Positions 14,601 through 29,100 of a stretch of DNA of 64,000 nucleotides are shown piece by piece. The translations under genes were made by a program, and so were the position numbers. The notes under the pieces are model-generated. The model did no database searches. It was not told the DNA's origin and saw only the letters and a program-made list of their open reading frames with translations. Positions within the stretch are counted from its first letter, which is position 1. Each line of letters starts with the position of its first letter. Source of the DNA: Wuchereria bancrofti (Eukaryota; Nematoda; Chromadorea; Rhabditida; Onchocercidae); NCBI GenBank assembly GCA_005281725.1, contig SSBO01000003.1:4278495-4342494 (forward strand), given 5' to 3'.

Positions 14601-17600
14601 TACCTCTCTTTTTCTTTGCGGACGCAATGCATTTATTTTAAGATAAAGAAATGAGTATTGCAAATAATATTAGCAGTAGGAATGGATTTTTGAAATCTTA
14701 TAAAAGTTCAGTTGGAAAGGTTGATTTATATGCGTAAAGAACTATTGTTTAATAAAGAAGAGATGGATAACAAACCAGACAGTGTGGAAAAGGAGACAAA
14801 GGGGGTTTGCATAGAGCCCCTGGGAGTATTGATACAGATGGACAGCACAAACTGAGGAGGTTATTTATCCTAATACGGTATGTAATGATATCCTACAAAG
14901 TAAATATCATACATGGAACGTCACACAGTTGGCAGTGCTCTCATTAGGCTTTGTCGGTGATAATATCAGGTATTACGGAATCGTAAAAGGCACGGGAAAT
15001 CACCTTTAGACAACTGTGTAATGCGCTTCAACTAAGCTTATTTCAGTAATCACTATCACTATGTAGCATTTGATCGGATTGAACAGAAATATTCTTCCAG
15101 GGATTTTCTGAGAATAGAAATAGGAATTTCATGCTACCTATTACTTGCATTTGTACTTATCAAAGTTGTAGAACAACTTGATTCAAAGTAAATTTCTAAG
15201 TTTCGCATACGTTTTGTTGTTATATTAATTTCACCTAAAAAAAGAAGAGTGAGAGAAGATTAATACTGGCTAGTTATGGTTTTCAATGTTGGAGAGTGGA
15301 GTTAGATAAGTAGTGATGGAGTAGCTGGCAGAAAGAAAAAGCAAAAAAAAAAGAATTTGTTGGGCTCGATTTGATGAAAGAGAAAATTAGGTTCTTTCAT
15401 TTCAGTGGGCCAAATTACTGCATCATAGATTTTTACTAGGAAAATGACCGACTAATGTGTTGCTACGAGAGGGTTCCTATAACCTGATAGAAATTAGGCA
15501 TTTATCGGGAAAGAAAAGGAAAGAGAATAAGAAGAGAGAAGGAAGAGGTTGGGAAAAAATATTAATAGATATTCATAAAAGAGGGCAATTTTTAATATAC
15601 CTTGTGTAGATAGCAGTCTGCCTCATTTCGCTAAATTCTTCTGTGGCAATACCTACAACCACTGGTTTTCATTATTTGAAAATGAGGTTATCCCTTACAT
15701 GTCACTGAAGTAGTTACTCCCTTTTGTCTGTACCTTCTCCAACCCACTCGTCCATTTTAACGCTTCATTATTAGTGACATCATTATAATTCGATATGCTT
15801 ACTTGTTTCAATATCAGATGCCGGTTTAATCAGTGATTCCTAATTTTATCATCCAATGCCGTCTGCCGCTATTAACGACAAGCATAATCCGGAAAAGAAT
15901 AAATTCTGCTTGCTCCTTTATTCATTCATTCCTGATTCTAGCTGTTTATTGATTACCGAATGTTTGTTCAGCTTGGATATATATCCTTTGGCACGACGCT
16001 TTGTGACGTAATTTGTAGAATAGCCGATTGGTCATTCTAAAATCAAGGATAGAAGATCAGGGCAGGCAGTGATATCGGTAACAGTAATTCATTCAGGTGT
16101 TACAACTTCGCCCAACTACTTCTCATAGATGATTACTGTTATAGATGGAGCGACAGAAGGCGGTTTTGTCTCACTGAGCAGATAGAACTGTCGACATTGA
16201 GAAGGAATTGAGACGGAATATTGGCTTCATGAATCGGTGAACGGATTAAATGACAATAGCGCCGTCAGGGAGGAATAAGAGAAATTAGAGTGGTGAAAGG
16301 ATCGGTTCAGTGTTGCAAAAATAGTGCTGGACATGATTAAAATTTATGGTTATTACTATTGAGAGAAAGAGAACAGAGAGAGTAAAGGAAAAGAGGGAGG
16401 TAAGGGGTGAAGCGGACGGGCTTACTATATTGATCACGGTTTTATCGTTTCATTTGCTTTTCCGATCGATTCACCTTACCCTCCTCTGTGATGGCCGTGT
16501 GAGTGTCTTTCCTTCTCTCCTATTCTGAATGCTTTTGAAAAAAGGTAAAGAAAATTGTTCTGAATATGGTTTCTTTCATAAATATACATATATATATATA
16601 TATTGTTTATTGCACTGACATGAGATACATCTTTGTGTCCGTCTGTTCCTCTGCTTCTGTCAGTGAATTCGATTACTTTAATTAAGGTTGACCAGAACGA
16701 ATTGTTATTGGTTCTTCCTCTCTTCTCTAACAAAGTTTTGCGACAAAACAGTCTTGTTTGCTTTCAGCCAACTTTTAATTTTCCCACTTCGACAAAAAGT
16801 TGCCAGTTTTCTGCAAAATCGATGGAATTTGTGGAATGACATACATGTTTTTAGTTAAATTTATAAAGTAAACCGAATAAGTTTCCCATCTCTTTTTTTT
16901 CATCTCTTTTTAAATAACATTTCATCACAAAATCTATTTTCTTTCAATAAAAGATTGCATTTATAATATCTATTTTTGTAAAAGTAAAGGCTGGAATTAT
17001 TTATTGTTCTGTAATGAAGCTAGGGCTGACACGTGTTGTAAAGATGTATTTAGAATGAGATTTAAAACTATTGTTGCATGTTATTATTTTAACATCAAGT
17101 GACAAGAAGTACAGAACTGTGCAAAACGGAACTACTCTGTAGAATAAGGATGAAACGTAGAAAGTGATATTTTGTTAGATCTTGTGAATTTAATACACCT
17201 TTATGCTTTCACAAATTCATATTTTTCATTGTTACGAGGAGGGAAGAGTGTGAGATGCACACTATGTGGCGCACATCACAAAGTATTTGTATCTTCGTCT
17301 GCACCTTTTCAATTTGAATTGATCTTTCCTGTTGTATGATATAAAAAGTAACGGATGAGACCATACGGAATATTGTTTATAATTCTTTTCATAATATTTC
17401 TTGAGAGAAGCAAGAATCTAATCCAAGCAAAAATATTTTTGATGGGAAAAACGAACAATATGTGTGGAGTGCTGCTTGTCGATTCAGTCAAAGGTTAGAA
17501 AGGTGGATCGCATGGAGAATATTAAATGGACCTGGAATACCTGGGAATAGAAAAAAGCTATCATAAGTAAACAGACAGTAATGGATAGTGTGTTATAGCT

Positions 17601-20600
17601 TCTTTAGGGAACTTTTCTGTTTCTAATAGATTGAAAAAGTGATAAGCAACACTCAGAATTAAGAAATGAGCGTTTCAGTAAGTCATGAAATGAGAAGACG
17701 GCGTGAACATTCATTATGAATTTGTTCATTGTGTACCCATTGTTGTCGCCCTGTTACAGGTGTCAAATAATAGCGAACTTGTAAAATGCATATATCCAAT
17801 GATTATAGTACAGCAGATAAAAAATCTACAACCATTAAAAGGGGATTTACATTAAATTTTTAACTTCAGGTTCCTAGGATGATAATGTAGAATAATTTGT
17901 TTAGCCACATCTATCACTGCAGTTCTGTTCCTCTTTATACTGATTGTTGTGATAAGTTTTCCTCATTAAATACATTTATTCATATTTACACTTGTTTGCA
18001 AATAAGCAATTTCACTTACTCTCACTAATTCATTTTTCATTCACTATTCACAAATTCATTTATCTTTTTCCTACTTTTCTGCACATTTTTGGCATTAACA
18101 CATTCTTAATTACCCGGCATTTTGTAAGGCTTTATTTAAGAAAATGGAAAAAAGGCTGAATGAGATCTAACATAGCTGAAGGTATAGGGTGAATATTGCT
18201 ATTTCAAGTATAATTATTATCCTAGCTTGTTAACGGTGATAAACCTTTGTAGTAGCTTAAGTCACTTGATCTTTTTGTTGTAGAGAAAGGAAGGAGAAGA
18301 TTCTGTGGAATCAGTTCAATTCCAAACCATGTCTTGATTAACTAAGTGGGAAATGAGCTTAGGAATTTAAATTATCGAAATTACACTTGCACAAGTATCA
18401 CTTTACTCGAAATCTTTTGTATATGGATAATTTGTTGATTTGTGTTTGAGCAGAAAGTAGTCCTTCCCCTGCGGAAACTTTTCATTCATTATCCAAGCAC
18501 TATGTTTTCTCCCCACCCTTATCTACATATGTGAATTTTGCGTGTATTGCAGGTTCATTTGTTTTTGTTTATCTTTATGTCAGAAGATGATTAGATTTAT
18601 GTTTATTTTCATAGATGTAGTAGGACATTGATATTTCCATGTTATTTTTATTGAATGGTAGATGGATGAAGAAAGGATCTGTTCCGTAACAGATACCACT
18701 CAGACTTTGTTGGTTACTGTCGTCTTATTTTTTACCATTCATTCGATTGTAATCTTAGATCCCAAAACTGAAACTTGTGAAATCTTCAGGACTAATGCAT
18801 TTGCAGGCTAGTCTAATTTCGTGTCCTTTTCTTAGACTGTGGATCAGATAGCTCATGATTGATGGCTTTTTTTTTTTTTTTTTTTTGTAGCACTAATATC
18901 TCTTCCGTACCTCACGTTGACATATAATTTCTATATGATCCGCACTGACAGATGATCATCGACGTGGCATTTGTGTTTTTTGTTTTCGCTTGTGATGATT
19001 TGAGATAAGATGAAAATTGGTTTCATTGATGCTTGCAATGGTTCTGGTAGCAAAACTGTTTTGTCCAGCACTTCTGTTCAAGTTTTCTTTACAATATTCT
19101 CCAATATTGTTCATTTTGACATAGTGGCTAGTTTTAAACTCTCAGAAGTATACCAAAGTTATGAGAAATTATAGAGTTGTTAGATGAGTATTGCCTAATG
19201 AGTAAAGATTGAGCTTATTAATGATTTATGCTTATCTAACGAGCCACACACATTCGCGGTGTATGTTGTGATGTGTAATTAAGTAGTAGAATCGATCGAT
19301 TCAGCAATGGAATAAGTGTGTTCTCTCCCCTCACGTGTTAGTTTAACAATGAGTGCACTTTTGGTAGCTTTTCGACGTATTTTAATCACTTTCCTTTGTT
19401 AGATAATTCAATTCCCAATTTAGCACTGAATGCTCAAATACGAAATGATGTGTTTGGTCATACTGTTTTCATGCTTAATATGCTTTCGTATTTCAGTGCA
19501 CATTTCATCTACAGCAACATTATGTTTTGAAAGATGTTGAGAACTAATAACTTGCTGGAAACCATGAATCATTAACGAAGACCCTTGCTTATGCAGAACT
19601 TTATTGGATGATTTTATGACAGTGTGAGATTCGAATCAGTCCTTACATTGAATTTGAATATCTGAAATCAGCAATAACATTTTGGAGCTTCATTAAATTA
19701 AAAGCAGTATAGAGTTATTGTTTAGGACTTCTTTCGTGAGAAATTGATTACAGAAACAAGAATCGATCTGGTACATTAGATTTGTGCAACCAATTTTGAT
19801 TTTTTATTTCTTTCGTTTTACTCTTTTCAATCAAAATGGTCATTTCTCTTCATCGTTATGTTAAGATGTATTGTAAATATTAGTTGTTAATCGAATAGTG
19901 ATGATGGATGGTTTTCAGCGACCGATTCCTGTTGGAATAGTGTTGTAACAATATGATAATGATCAATCCTAATAACATTTGCACCTTCTCTTAGGAATAA
20001 CTCGTATATCTTATCAATTTTCCGCTTGTTTGTGAACCTTTTCATTTTCTTGTATTACTATTAATTTGCTTCACAAGAAATTCGTTTCTTTTCCGTTCAT
20101 TTCAGCTTTCCATCCATGAATATGTCTTTTTTCCCTCATAACAATGAATTGTACTGGTTTTAGGGGTAAATGTACGATACGTTTGATTAAGGATATTCGG
20201 ACGTTACGTGAATGTGACGTACAATCCTTGACCGATATTTTTTTCTCTTTGGTCTCGTTTGATCCAAATAATAGCAGACTGGCATCTGTACAAGGTGAAA
20301 TCCGCGTCGGCGGGTCGTATCAGGTTCGTTCAATTTCTTTGTTTGTACTATCTTATGGATGTGGCGATGTAAAAAAAACGTAATGCATGAATGCAGAATT
20401 CAACCTTTCGATGTTTCACGTAATGTTAGAATATATATACATATATATGTATAAAAGTTTCGTTTCTTGGGTAATCCTCAAACACTGCTTTTGAAATTTT
20501 GATAGCTTTTTGTGACACTCAAAAAAAACTATTCATTGAAAAAATGTGTGATATATTTGGAACTGAAGAGATAAATGGTTTTTCGACAAACGAAGGATAT

Positions 20601-23600
20601 TGTTGCTTTTCGCAAATTTTATTCTATGTTTTGATTCGGAATTCTGAAATTATTAATTGGTTGACTTTTTTTCAAAACTTTTCAGTTATGTCGTGAATAT
20701 TAGGAGAGAACTTGACCGAATCTGTTTCTCAGCTGGTAGAGTAACTACTGTGGAAACAATTATTCCTCTCATTTCTTTTATTGATTTTTTCCCTCAACAA
20801 TTAAATTTCAGCTATGCTTTCTGCTTATCCTTTTTCTAATTGTGTTATTCATCCTTCGTATTCTAGACTGCTTGTTTCTAATCATTCATTATTAATTTCT
20901 GTTCCTTGATTCATTTTAAAGAAAAAAATATAAATTGTAATGAAAGGGTCGTAGTATCTTCTTGTGTTTGACTGCATAATTCGGCCACTTGATAAAAGGA
21001 TTACTCTCAATCAGTTTGTGTTTTTAAATTTGCTGGGATTAGTTTCAGGCAAAGCTGCCCCCAATGGAGAGGTGCTCTGCAGTGGATGAACCGGATCGTG
21101 ACGAATTGCAATGGAGGCCGGGTTATATCAATGAAGAGAGTGAACATGTGTAGGCGTTTTGTTGCTTTTATTCACTAAAATAGCAAAGAATTGAATTAGT
21201 TGAATTTCATTCTCGCAGAGATAAAAATTGTGGTAGAAATTATTTGTATGAATGGTCCAATGCATATGGAGTTTGTATCTAGCGAACTATGCGCAAATTA
21301 AATCAGTCAGGTAATTCTTTTGGTCTCAATAAATTCATTCATTAATCAATATGAGTATAACCAAAATAATTTTCTCAGTTATAAAAGAGCGACTCGATCA
21401 TTTCGGATGTTTGCTATGGTTCGAAATGAACAAATTACCCAAATGGAGCGTGATTTTAAGACTGGTGACTTATGCATGCATGATGCCATAATTACGGTTA
21501 GTGGCTTACAGAATGAACTTTCATCTTTTTTAGTGTTTTACTTTATGATACAGGAATTGTAACAAACCGAGTAACACTGTGTCTAAATGGAGTTGAGAAT
21601 TGGAGACATAGTAGAAACAAGGTCCGATTTTATTAAAATGTACCGGTCATAAATTTGTAAGTGTGCATGATGTTCATTCTATTAATGATCCCAGGTCCAG
21701 TACTATCATGCTATACTTCTACATTACTGTATATTAAATGTTTAACCATTTTGATTTTATCATTTGAAACTTCATTAGTTAATAATGACGTAGGTTAATG
21801 AAATTGGAGAATTCAGAAACAATACGTACCCTTGAATGTTGTTTTATTTGTTCGTTACCATTTCATTGTTTCTGGAAAAAAAGTTTTTTTTTTTTTTTTT
21901 TTTCAGGTATTAACGATTTTTTTTTTCAGCTGCATAAATGTGACTACAACGTGAATTATGCAATTGAGGCAATGAATAAAAATGACGAACATATGCTTAA
22001 AATGACCAATTTTATGAGTGTTGATGATGCCAAGAAATTTGCTCGTGGCATTAAAACATATGGGAAAAATTTCTTAAAAATCAAAAAGGAGCTATTACCA
22101 CATCATCGCAGAGTAAATTCTAATCATTTTGTGGTGATATGTTATATGTATGCATAACCATGTTATATGTTTTCTCAAATTTTAATTTTAGAAAACTATT
22201 TCTTTCTGTTTTGGAAAATCTTATTTTCAGGATGAACTGGTGCAGTTCTATTATGGATGGAAGAAGACCCGTGATGCAACTAGGCCTAAGCCATTAGCAC
22301 GTCAACGAAATACGGCAACTGCAACACATCGAAAACCAAAGGGCAATCAGTTGAAGGTCAGTCATTCGATACTTGTGTTCTCTGTTCCAATTTTTTGCAG
22401 TTTGATATTGCGATTTCTCATCTAGTTTTCCGTGCTGTAATTAAAGATGTTAACAGATCACCTTGATAAACAATTTGACACATAACTGCAGTAGGTTTCT
22501 TCAAATTTCAGGCATCTCGTCCGGGCAGTACTGATTTGGCTGACTATGCATCAGCAAGCGAGACCGAAATGGAGGAGTTAGAAAATGATGGTCGTGCTGC
22601 AGCATATGCTTGTCATCATTGCTACACGTCAAGTAATGTTATTCATCGGTTTTTTGTGATACCTGTTCACACCTTTCCGGCTTCAAAATTGATATAACCT
22701 CTGTACTTTTATTGTTCAGTATGAACTCGATCTCACAACTTTTACTTCTTTAGAAAGTAAAGACTGGCATCATTCGGGTAGAGAACGTCAGTTGCTTTGT
22801 ACTGAATGTCGAGTTTTTTATAAAAAGTATGGGCAGTTGCGTCCCGTTGATCGACCAAGCACAGTTCCACCATCACTGTACAAACCTAGAAGTCCTGAAG
22901 GCAACGATGATGAAGTAAATGAGCTTATTCATTATTTCATACGAAAATATGTAATATCCAGAAAATAAATTTACTTTTTTTTTAGTGCCATTTCATGTTA
23001 CGAATTCATTCTTGGAACTTAAAAATGAGGAGGGACATTTAAAATTAATGGGAGAAAAAAAAAAAGACGGTTTACAGGAACAAGGGGTAAGGACGCGAGC
23101 AAATAAAAAGGAAAGACGTGGTACTTCACTAGAGGTGGATAAAAAAGGTATCAGTTCACCAAATGATAGCGAAACGACGAAACAAAGGAATGGAAAAAGG
23201 AAGCGAAATCATGCACAGAATAATGAATATGTTAGTTATCTCCCTAGTTACTATTTCCTGTTAAAATTCGGAGTTGTATATCTCATCTGTGTAAGTTCAG
23301 GTAAATGGGACTGCAAAGAAGCGGTTTGTGAAAGGAGAGAAAGAAGACGAACATACCAATGTGCAGGAAGATGAACCCGGTGTCAGTTCAGAAGTTCACA
23401 CCAGTGATATTTCATTAAATATTGGAAAGGTTTCTATCTGCCGTGATTTATTTATGCAAACAGACAATAATTCAGTCAGTTGACAGTGATATATTTTATT
23501 CCAATTCCCATTTGTTATTGTCTTTACTCGTGATTCATAGATTTTAATAAAATTGTAGGGGAATGAAAGAGAGGCGTCTGCAGGTCCAGAGTCGGTTTCG

Positions 23601-26146
23601 ACATCATTGAAAGTGATTGGTGTTGACGAGGAAGGGAAGCACTATCAAGAACCGATAAATACATCCATATGTGTAGAAAAAGGAGGCCCGAATGTTGAAA
23701 TCCAAACTTCCACGACTTCTTCAACCAATGCTGCAGCAAGTGAACTGCCTTCAGCTTCCGGAACTGCTGACAATGAGGTTGAGGAAGCTGTAGAAATTGC
23801 AACGGAACAGCCCAGCACAAGTTTCGTGAAACTAATCGATCGGACCCCTCCTGATGTAAGCTTTAGTTACTCAAATCTGACTTCCAGTTTTGATATTGTA
23901 AGATTTATGCAGATTTTTAGGATTGTTTTTATGGTTATTGTCTGTTGAGCAGCAGTTTTGTACTTTATACTTGTGGAAATGCATGTGTTATATACCATTT
24001 TATATAAATGTATATTAAAAAAACATTCATATGAAAATTTAAATGTACTTACGTACGCGTGTCGTATATCAGTTTTTAATTGGTGACAACCTGCTATATC
24101 TGTTGATATGAAATACGGTTTAGATTTCCTTATTGTGAATGATTTTTGTATTTATTGCAGGAAATGAAAACGGAGGAAGAAGATTCAGATGATGGGTACT
24201 GGACTGTAAATGATACAGTTGCTGAAACGACAAAAAATGCATTGCTCGTCCGAGTTATCGATCGGCGTTGTGGTCAAATGTGTGCGCGTACAGATCTGGC
24301 TTTCCGCATGAAACCTGGTTCGGAATGGGATAAGAAACGAGAAGCACGGACTGTCCTCAAAAATCACATAAATAATGCACAAAAAAAGGTCACTGAAGAT
24401 TCTGTTTTCGAATATTTTCTCATCTCATATCTCATTTAAATTTATGTGAAGATTTTCATATGATAAATTTTCCATATGATTTTCTAAACTCTTTATAAAA
24501 CCAGTTCGCATATTTTCATCTTTTTTAATACAGTCTTTTGTTAAAAAAAAAAAACATTTTCAGCCTAGTGAAACGTTCCCAACTCCAGTTACAGTACCAA
24601 AATTACCATCTGCGCAACTTGCATCATTGTCGGGTACACCTAATGTTGAGGCATTCATGGGAGGTCGGGTCCCTATGAATGGTACTGCAGTTTCTGGTTT
24701 GCCAGGAATGTTTCCTGGTATGCCAGATCCGCGATTCGGTTTCCTTACTCCTCAACAGCAGTATGCCATTGCAGTCGAACAGGTATTCTTCATAGTTGAG
24801 ACATTCCAGTTATAAAATATTACAAATAACATACGAGTTAATTGTATTACAAATTACTTTTTTTCCAGCAAGTTTTTCAAAAGCAGATGGAACAGCAGCT
24901 ACGAGCACATCAATTAGAAATGATACGAAATGGTGCAAACGGTACAGTGACGACGGGTTCCACAGTAGCAGCTGTTCGTGACTCTCCCTCCCGTGGTGGT
25001 ACTGCTGCGACTGCTATTAGTGCTCATGGATTTCCCCCCAACATACTTCCGCCACCTTTCCATAATTTTGGAATGGATCCGAGAGCCTTGGCCGCACTGA
25101 TGCATAATCCACAGCTTGGTTCGCAGTTTGGAATGGGTATCGACAGTCATACCGCAGCAATGATGAGTGCCTTGGAGCAACGAAATTTGGAGCAGCGCAT
25201 GCTTAGTTAGTTTTTTTCTTTTTGAATTTATTTCATGAGCTAGCAAACGAAAACATTTTCCTATTACCAAAATGCGCTCATTTGAATAGATATTTACTCC
25301 ACTTTTCAATGCAGCTATGATGTTCATAAGATTTGGAATTTGAAGAGGTGGTTTATATATGCACAACTTATAAGTATATATATGTATATATATATATATA
25401 TGAAGTGAATGAATATAATACGATTGAAGTGAACATGACCAGCATAACATATAATGTAGAATAGCATAATATATACATAACATACATAATACATATATTA
25501 CCTGAAACAGTACTGGAAGTCTCTCCATGTTCAAAAAATACATTCACTTCAATTGTATATTTTGTTGTGGGTTATATGCTGATCTTGAAAATATGCAATT
25601 CAGCAATAGATAGGTATTAATTAATTATAGGTATGGCTGGCATGGAAATGTTGGCTCCTGGTGGAATACCTGTATCTCAAGCACCACAGTCTCATCTCCA
25701 TCCACATGCTGCTGCTATGATGCAGCATGCAGCTGCCACCCATCCTGGTGCCGTTTAATTAACTTCATTCATTTGTTTTTATGAAGAAGTGAAGAATGTC
25801 ATTTTGTAGTCAGTATTTATTTTCAGACCATTAGTTGCGCTTGAAAGTTTTAGAATGAGGAAAATTCTTGAAGTTGCTTTGCGTAATTCTCCTGATTAAT
25901 TAATTTATAGTTTATGTGGTTGCAGGTGATGCACTTCAGTTGCAACAACTGTTAGCTATGTCAGCAGCGGCTCAGGCTCAAGCGCAACGCCCTTTTCTAG
26001 AGCAGAATGCTCTTTTGCAAATGACAATGATGAATCCATTCAATAATGAACTGGGATCTCGAATCGTAAATCCTGGCTCATTGAATTCTGATATGATGCG
26101 ACGATTGCAACAGGAAGGTGGTTTTGCAAGTGCACAGAGGCCGTAA
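11694..26146 (+). CDS. egl-27: EGL-27/RERE (atrophin-family) transcriptional corepressor
   Basis: Nuclear chromatin corepressor of the RERE/atrophin family, which in animals works with histone deacetylases; C. elegans EGL-27 acts in patterning and Wnt responses. Exons: 11694-11798, 12965-13135, 14052-14245, 20164-20323, 21049-21149, 21379-21496, 21930-22112, 22231-22356, 22512-22632, 22754-22914, about 23030-23230, 23301-23429, 23559-23855, 24161-24388, 24564-24782, 24869-25205, 25631-25747, 25926-26146; about 1,060 aa. Domains in order: BAH (about 55-172; DGVLYRPGDHVFIEV), ELM2 (about 200-290; GEIRVGG..AKLP, YKRATRSFRMFAM), SANT (about 298-345; YGKNFLKIKKELLP), GATA-type finger (CHHC then 'SKDWHHSGRERQLLCTEC'), a basic and acidic linker, the atrophin box ('CARTDLAFRMK', then KKRE), and a Gln/Met/Ala-rich tail. 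Phases agree at every junction except before exon 11: the strong acceptor at 22985 runs into a stop, so a start near 23030 is assumed. The first exon (YYSLYG) is the least certain. Confidence 0.9.
16580..16604. repeat. (TA)n microsatellite
   Basis: Alternating T/A tract with one C interruption near its start, inside the large intron. Confidence 0.85.
18867..18886. repeat. Poly-T tract
   Basis: Uninterrupted run of about 20 T on the plus strand inside the large intron. It may be a poly-A relic of a minus-strand retrocopy or simple slippage; no target-site duplication was obvious. Confidence 0.8.
25374..25401. repeat. (TA)n microsatellite in an intron
   Basis: Alternating T/A tract with one G interruption, followed by AT-rich, partly self-complementary sequence to about 25560 (GATTGAAGTGAA on one side, TTCACTTCAATT on the other). 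It lies in the intron between the last long exon and the exon that begins SMAGMEM. Confidence 0.8.
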
Positions 26147-29100
26147 ATGAATAATAATTGATCAGTTCTTCTTAATACTATAAAATGATGATTGCTGAAA
26201 ATGGAAATAAGTCTTTCGTAGAAATGTTTGACTGGTTTTTAATGAGGAGGAATTACTGCCTAGAAGTTTTTAGATATAAAAACTTCGTTCGCATTATCAC
26301 CATTTTTGAATAGGAAATCGATTTAATTTTTACCTCTGGTTTGTTTGTGGCCACAAGAATTACTGGAATAGTATTACATTTGGATGATTATTTTTATATT
26401 CGTAGATTATCAAAATTCTTTTTCCTTGTAATGAAAAGAATATTGATGATTGATTGAAAATATGTGATTGATGGCCGGTTCAACACTTCTTATACTCTTT
26501 TTTTTCCTTAAAAGAATATGAACAAGGATTAGTCTTCTGTTTGGAAATTATTTTTATCATCAGACGTTTATCCGGCCATCTATCAAAAATTAGCTAGTGA
26601 ATTAGCGGTAACTCATTTTTTTTCTTACCTGTGGTATTATCTTGGATCACTTTCTCTCAGGGTTGAGACGCTCTTCTTGAAACGGTCGATTTTTTTCTTT
26701 AGCAAATCATATGTTTTGTATGCAGTATCTTGTTTTTTTACAGTGGTTTCATATGGATACATTTATAGAGTTGTTGTGTATATATTCATATGGGGTAAGC
26801 ATTTCTGCGTTTTATTGAAGTTCCTCTCGCATACTTGTCATTTGTTAGTGATGCAGTAATTTTCTGAAGTTATAGGAAATATATAATGGGAGGGAATTAT
26901 CTTAGCGAAGTATTCATTCAGCCTTTTGCTTAGATTTTGCCCGAGAAATTTGACCGTAAGGCGCTTCCAATTGTGATTTGGTTTCTGTTCATTTCTTTTG
27001 CAGTTCAACTTCAATCTTTGTTTGTTACTTGGTGTAAGTGCTCGCAAAGCACTCAGTTTCTTGTAACATTAACATTAAAATGTGATACTGCAATGAAAGT
27101 ATTCGGGATGGCACAATATGGGATGATCTTGGAATGCTTTAGCTGCGGGAGTCGATATGTCTAGGAGAAGAGAAATCTCTTTTCTGCTGGCATTGGTCAG
27201 ATGTAAAGCCCGGTTTTCGGAATGCAGTCTTTCTTTTTTTTGTTTTGTTTTCTGCAAAGCAGTAAGTTTTTGGTACTTGAGTGATTATGATATTTTGCTG
27301 CAAATTCCAGTAAAATAATTAAATTGTCTGTAAGAACTGGAGTGACAGTTAAATTCCATTCTGTAGATGCATGAGATGTCTGAGCTAGCAAAACAGAATA
27401 GTGATTTCCTCCTTTTTTTAATCAGTTCCAATCCCTCTCGTTCTTGATTTCTAAGTGTAAAAGGAAGCGAGAACGTAACAGCATTGGAAGCTTCCTATAA
27501 TACGTTGGAGGCAATGGCTCATCACTGACTAATCCTCAAAACAGTTAGTGAGGTCGCCATCAACTTATATTCTTGGATATGGAGAACACTAGATCCAGAG
27601 ATGAACAAGTCTGGTAAATTCGAGTATCGAGAACTTCAACGCAGTAATCTAAAAATATATTTGAAATATCAATTAATATGAATTCATTTCGCAGGACAGT
27701 GTGTCACTGTTACACTTCATGAGCCAAACAAGTCTAATAACGAGATTTCACATCTTCATGGCTTTCAAGTCTTATTTCCACTTATATCTTCTTAGAGTCT
27801 TCTGCAAGCTGAAAGACATAGCGGACTGGAAGGAAAATAATTATTGAGGACTGGTGGCAAAACAGATAGTTAAGATGACTACAACCTTGGAATTGCTTGA
27901 CGCTTTTTTATGCTATATGCATGCCATATTTTGATACATTCATTGTACTGGCAGCACACATTTCTGGATTTTTTCTATTGTATGAGTATTATGGCATGGA
28001 TGTCGGGAATAGGGAAGTAATGCATAGGAAAGGGTAGGTAGGATCGTGGATGGTAACTTTAAAAAAGATCACATGTCCCTAACATGGAGTTTGACCAATC
28101 TGGAAATGATTGTTTTCGTCATTACTATTTCTAGTTAAAGATGTTTTTTTTTTAGTGACGTGTGAATAATCACTGAAACAATAAAGATAAACATTCCTAC
28201 TATCTCCATGAAATCATACTTAAGCTTAACCGCTTTTTCATTAGTTGTGGGACACTCTTATTATTATGAATATGAAAAAGCCGCGAAAACGCTCATTACA
28301 GTGTATCAAAATGTAAAATACCATCTTAAGCTACCAACTTAAATATACTACTATACATTGGATGGTAATCAATGAATGCTCTTCGTCTTCAAAAAATAGA
28401 AAAAACAAAAAAGAGAAATAGTTTAGCTGCCATGTTTTTATGTAAATTGTATGTAAAACCTAAAATATTTGAAAAAATAAACGAATTTTGCAGTATGGGA
28501 TGGAAAACGATAGAATACCAATAAGAAAGAATGGATGATGAGTGATAATAGATAGATCATCTTCAGAAAATAAGTAACGAAGTATGTAAAGGATAAATGC
28601 AGAATACAAAATAAGTTGAAAAGTCTGCTTGACTCATTTTCAAAATATCGTCTTCGACAATTTAAATAACAAGCGAACAGCTTGCCTTTTCAGCAACACC
28701 TGAAACTAGCATAGACAATGATAATGAAGCATCTAGGACTGACTTTCCGACCGATTTCATGAATTGTCAGCCAGATGAATGTTCCAAAAATACCAGGGAA
28801 AAAAAACGCTATAAAGTTATGCATGTATAGTTGTAAGAGCGGAGGAGAAAATGATCTATATTCGGGTCACGGGGAAGGAAAGAAAAGAGGGGTTATTAAT
28901 TCCAGAGAGAAACAATTCAGCTGAATCCGAAGTCTGTGCCGCTACTGTCTTATGCACTTTTTTGCTGCTTGATTTGAAGCCAAAAAATTAATACCGATTA
29001 ACAATCTCTTCTCTTATAACCTGGTTAATGCTATATTTTCAAATTCTATAAGTCCGGAAGAGACTACGAACATTTGAGACTACCTCTTCTAATTCTCATA

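Larger units (their letters stand above)
14246..20163 (+). other. 5.9 kb intron of the EGL-27-type gene
   Basis: This intron splits the BAH-encoding exon from the next one. Phases match across it: AG at the end of exon 3 joins G at 20164 to give Arg-Gly-Lys-Cys. It is far longer than the other introns of the gene, so regulatory elements or an internal promoter are possible. I see no exon or RNA gene inside, only an AT microsatellite near 16.58 kb and a 20-T run near 18.87 kb. Confidence 0.7.

Noticed and set aside
24914..25543. 209-codon open frame on the minus strand
   Set aside because: It is antisense to a convincing EGL-27-type exon and runs on into a TA microsatellite; a shadow frame.
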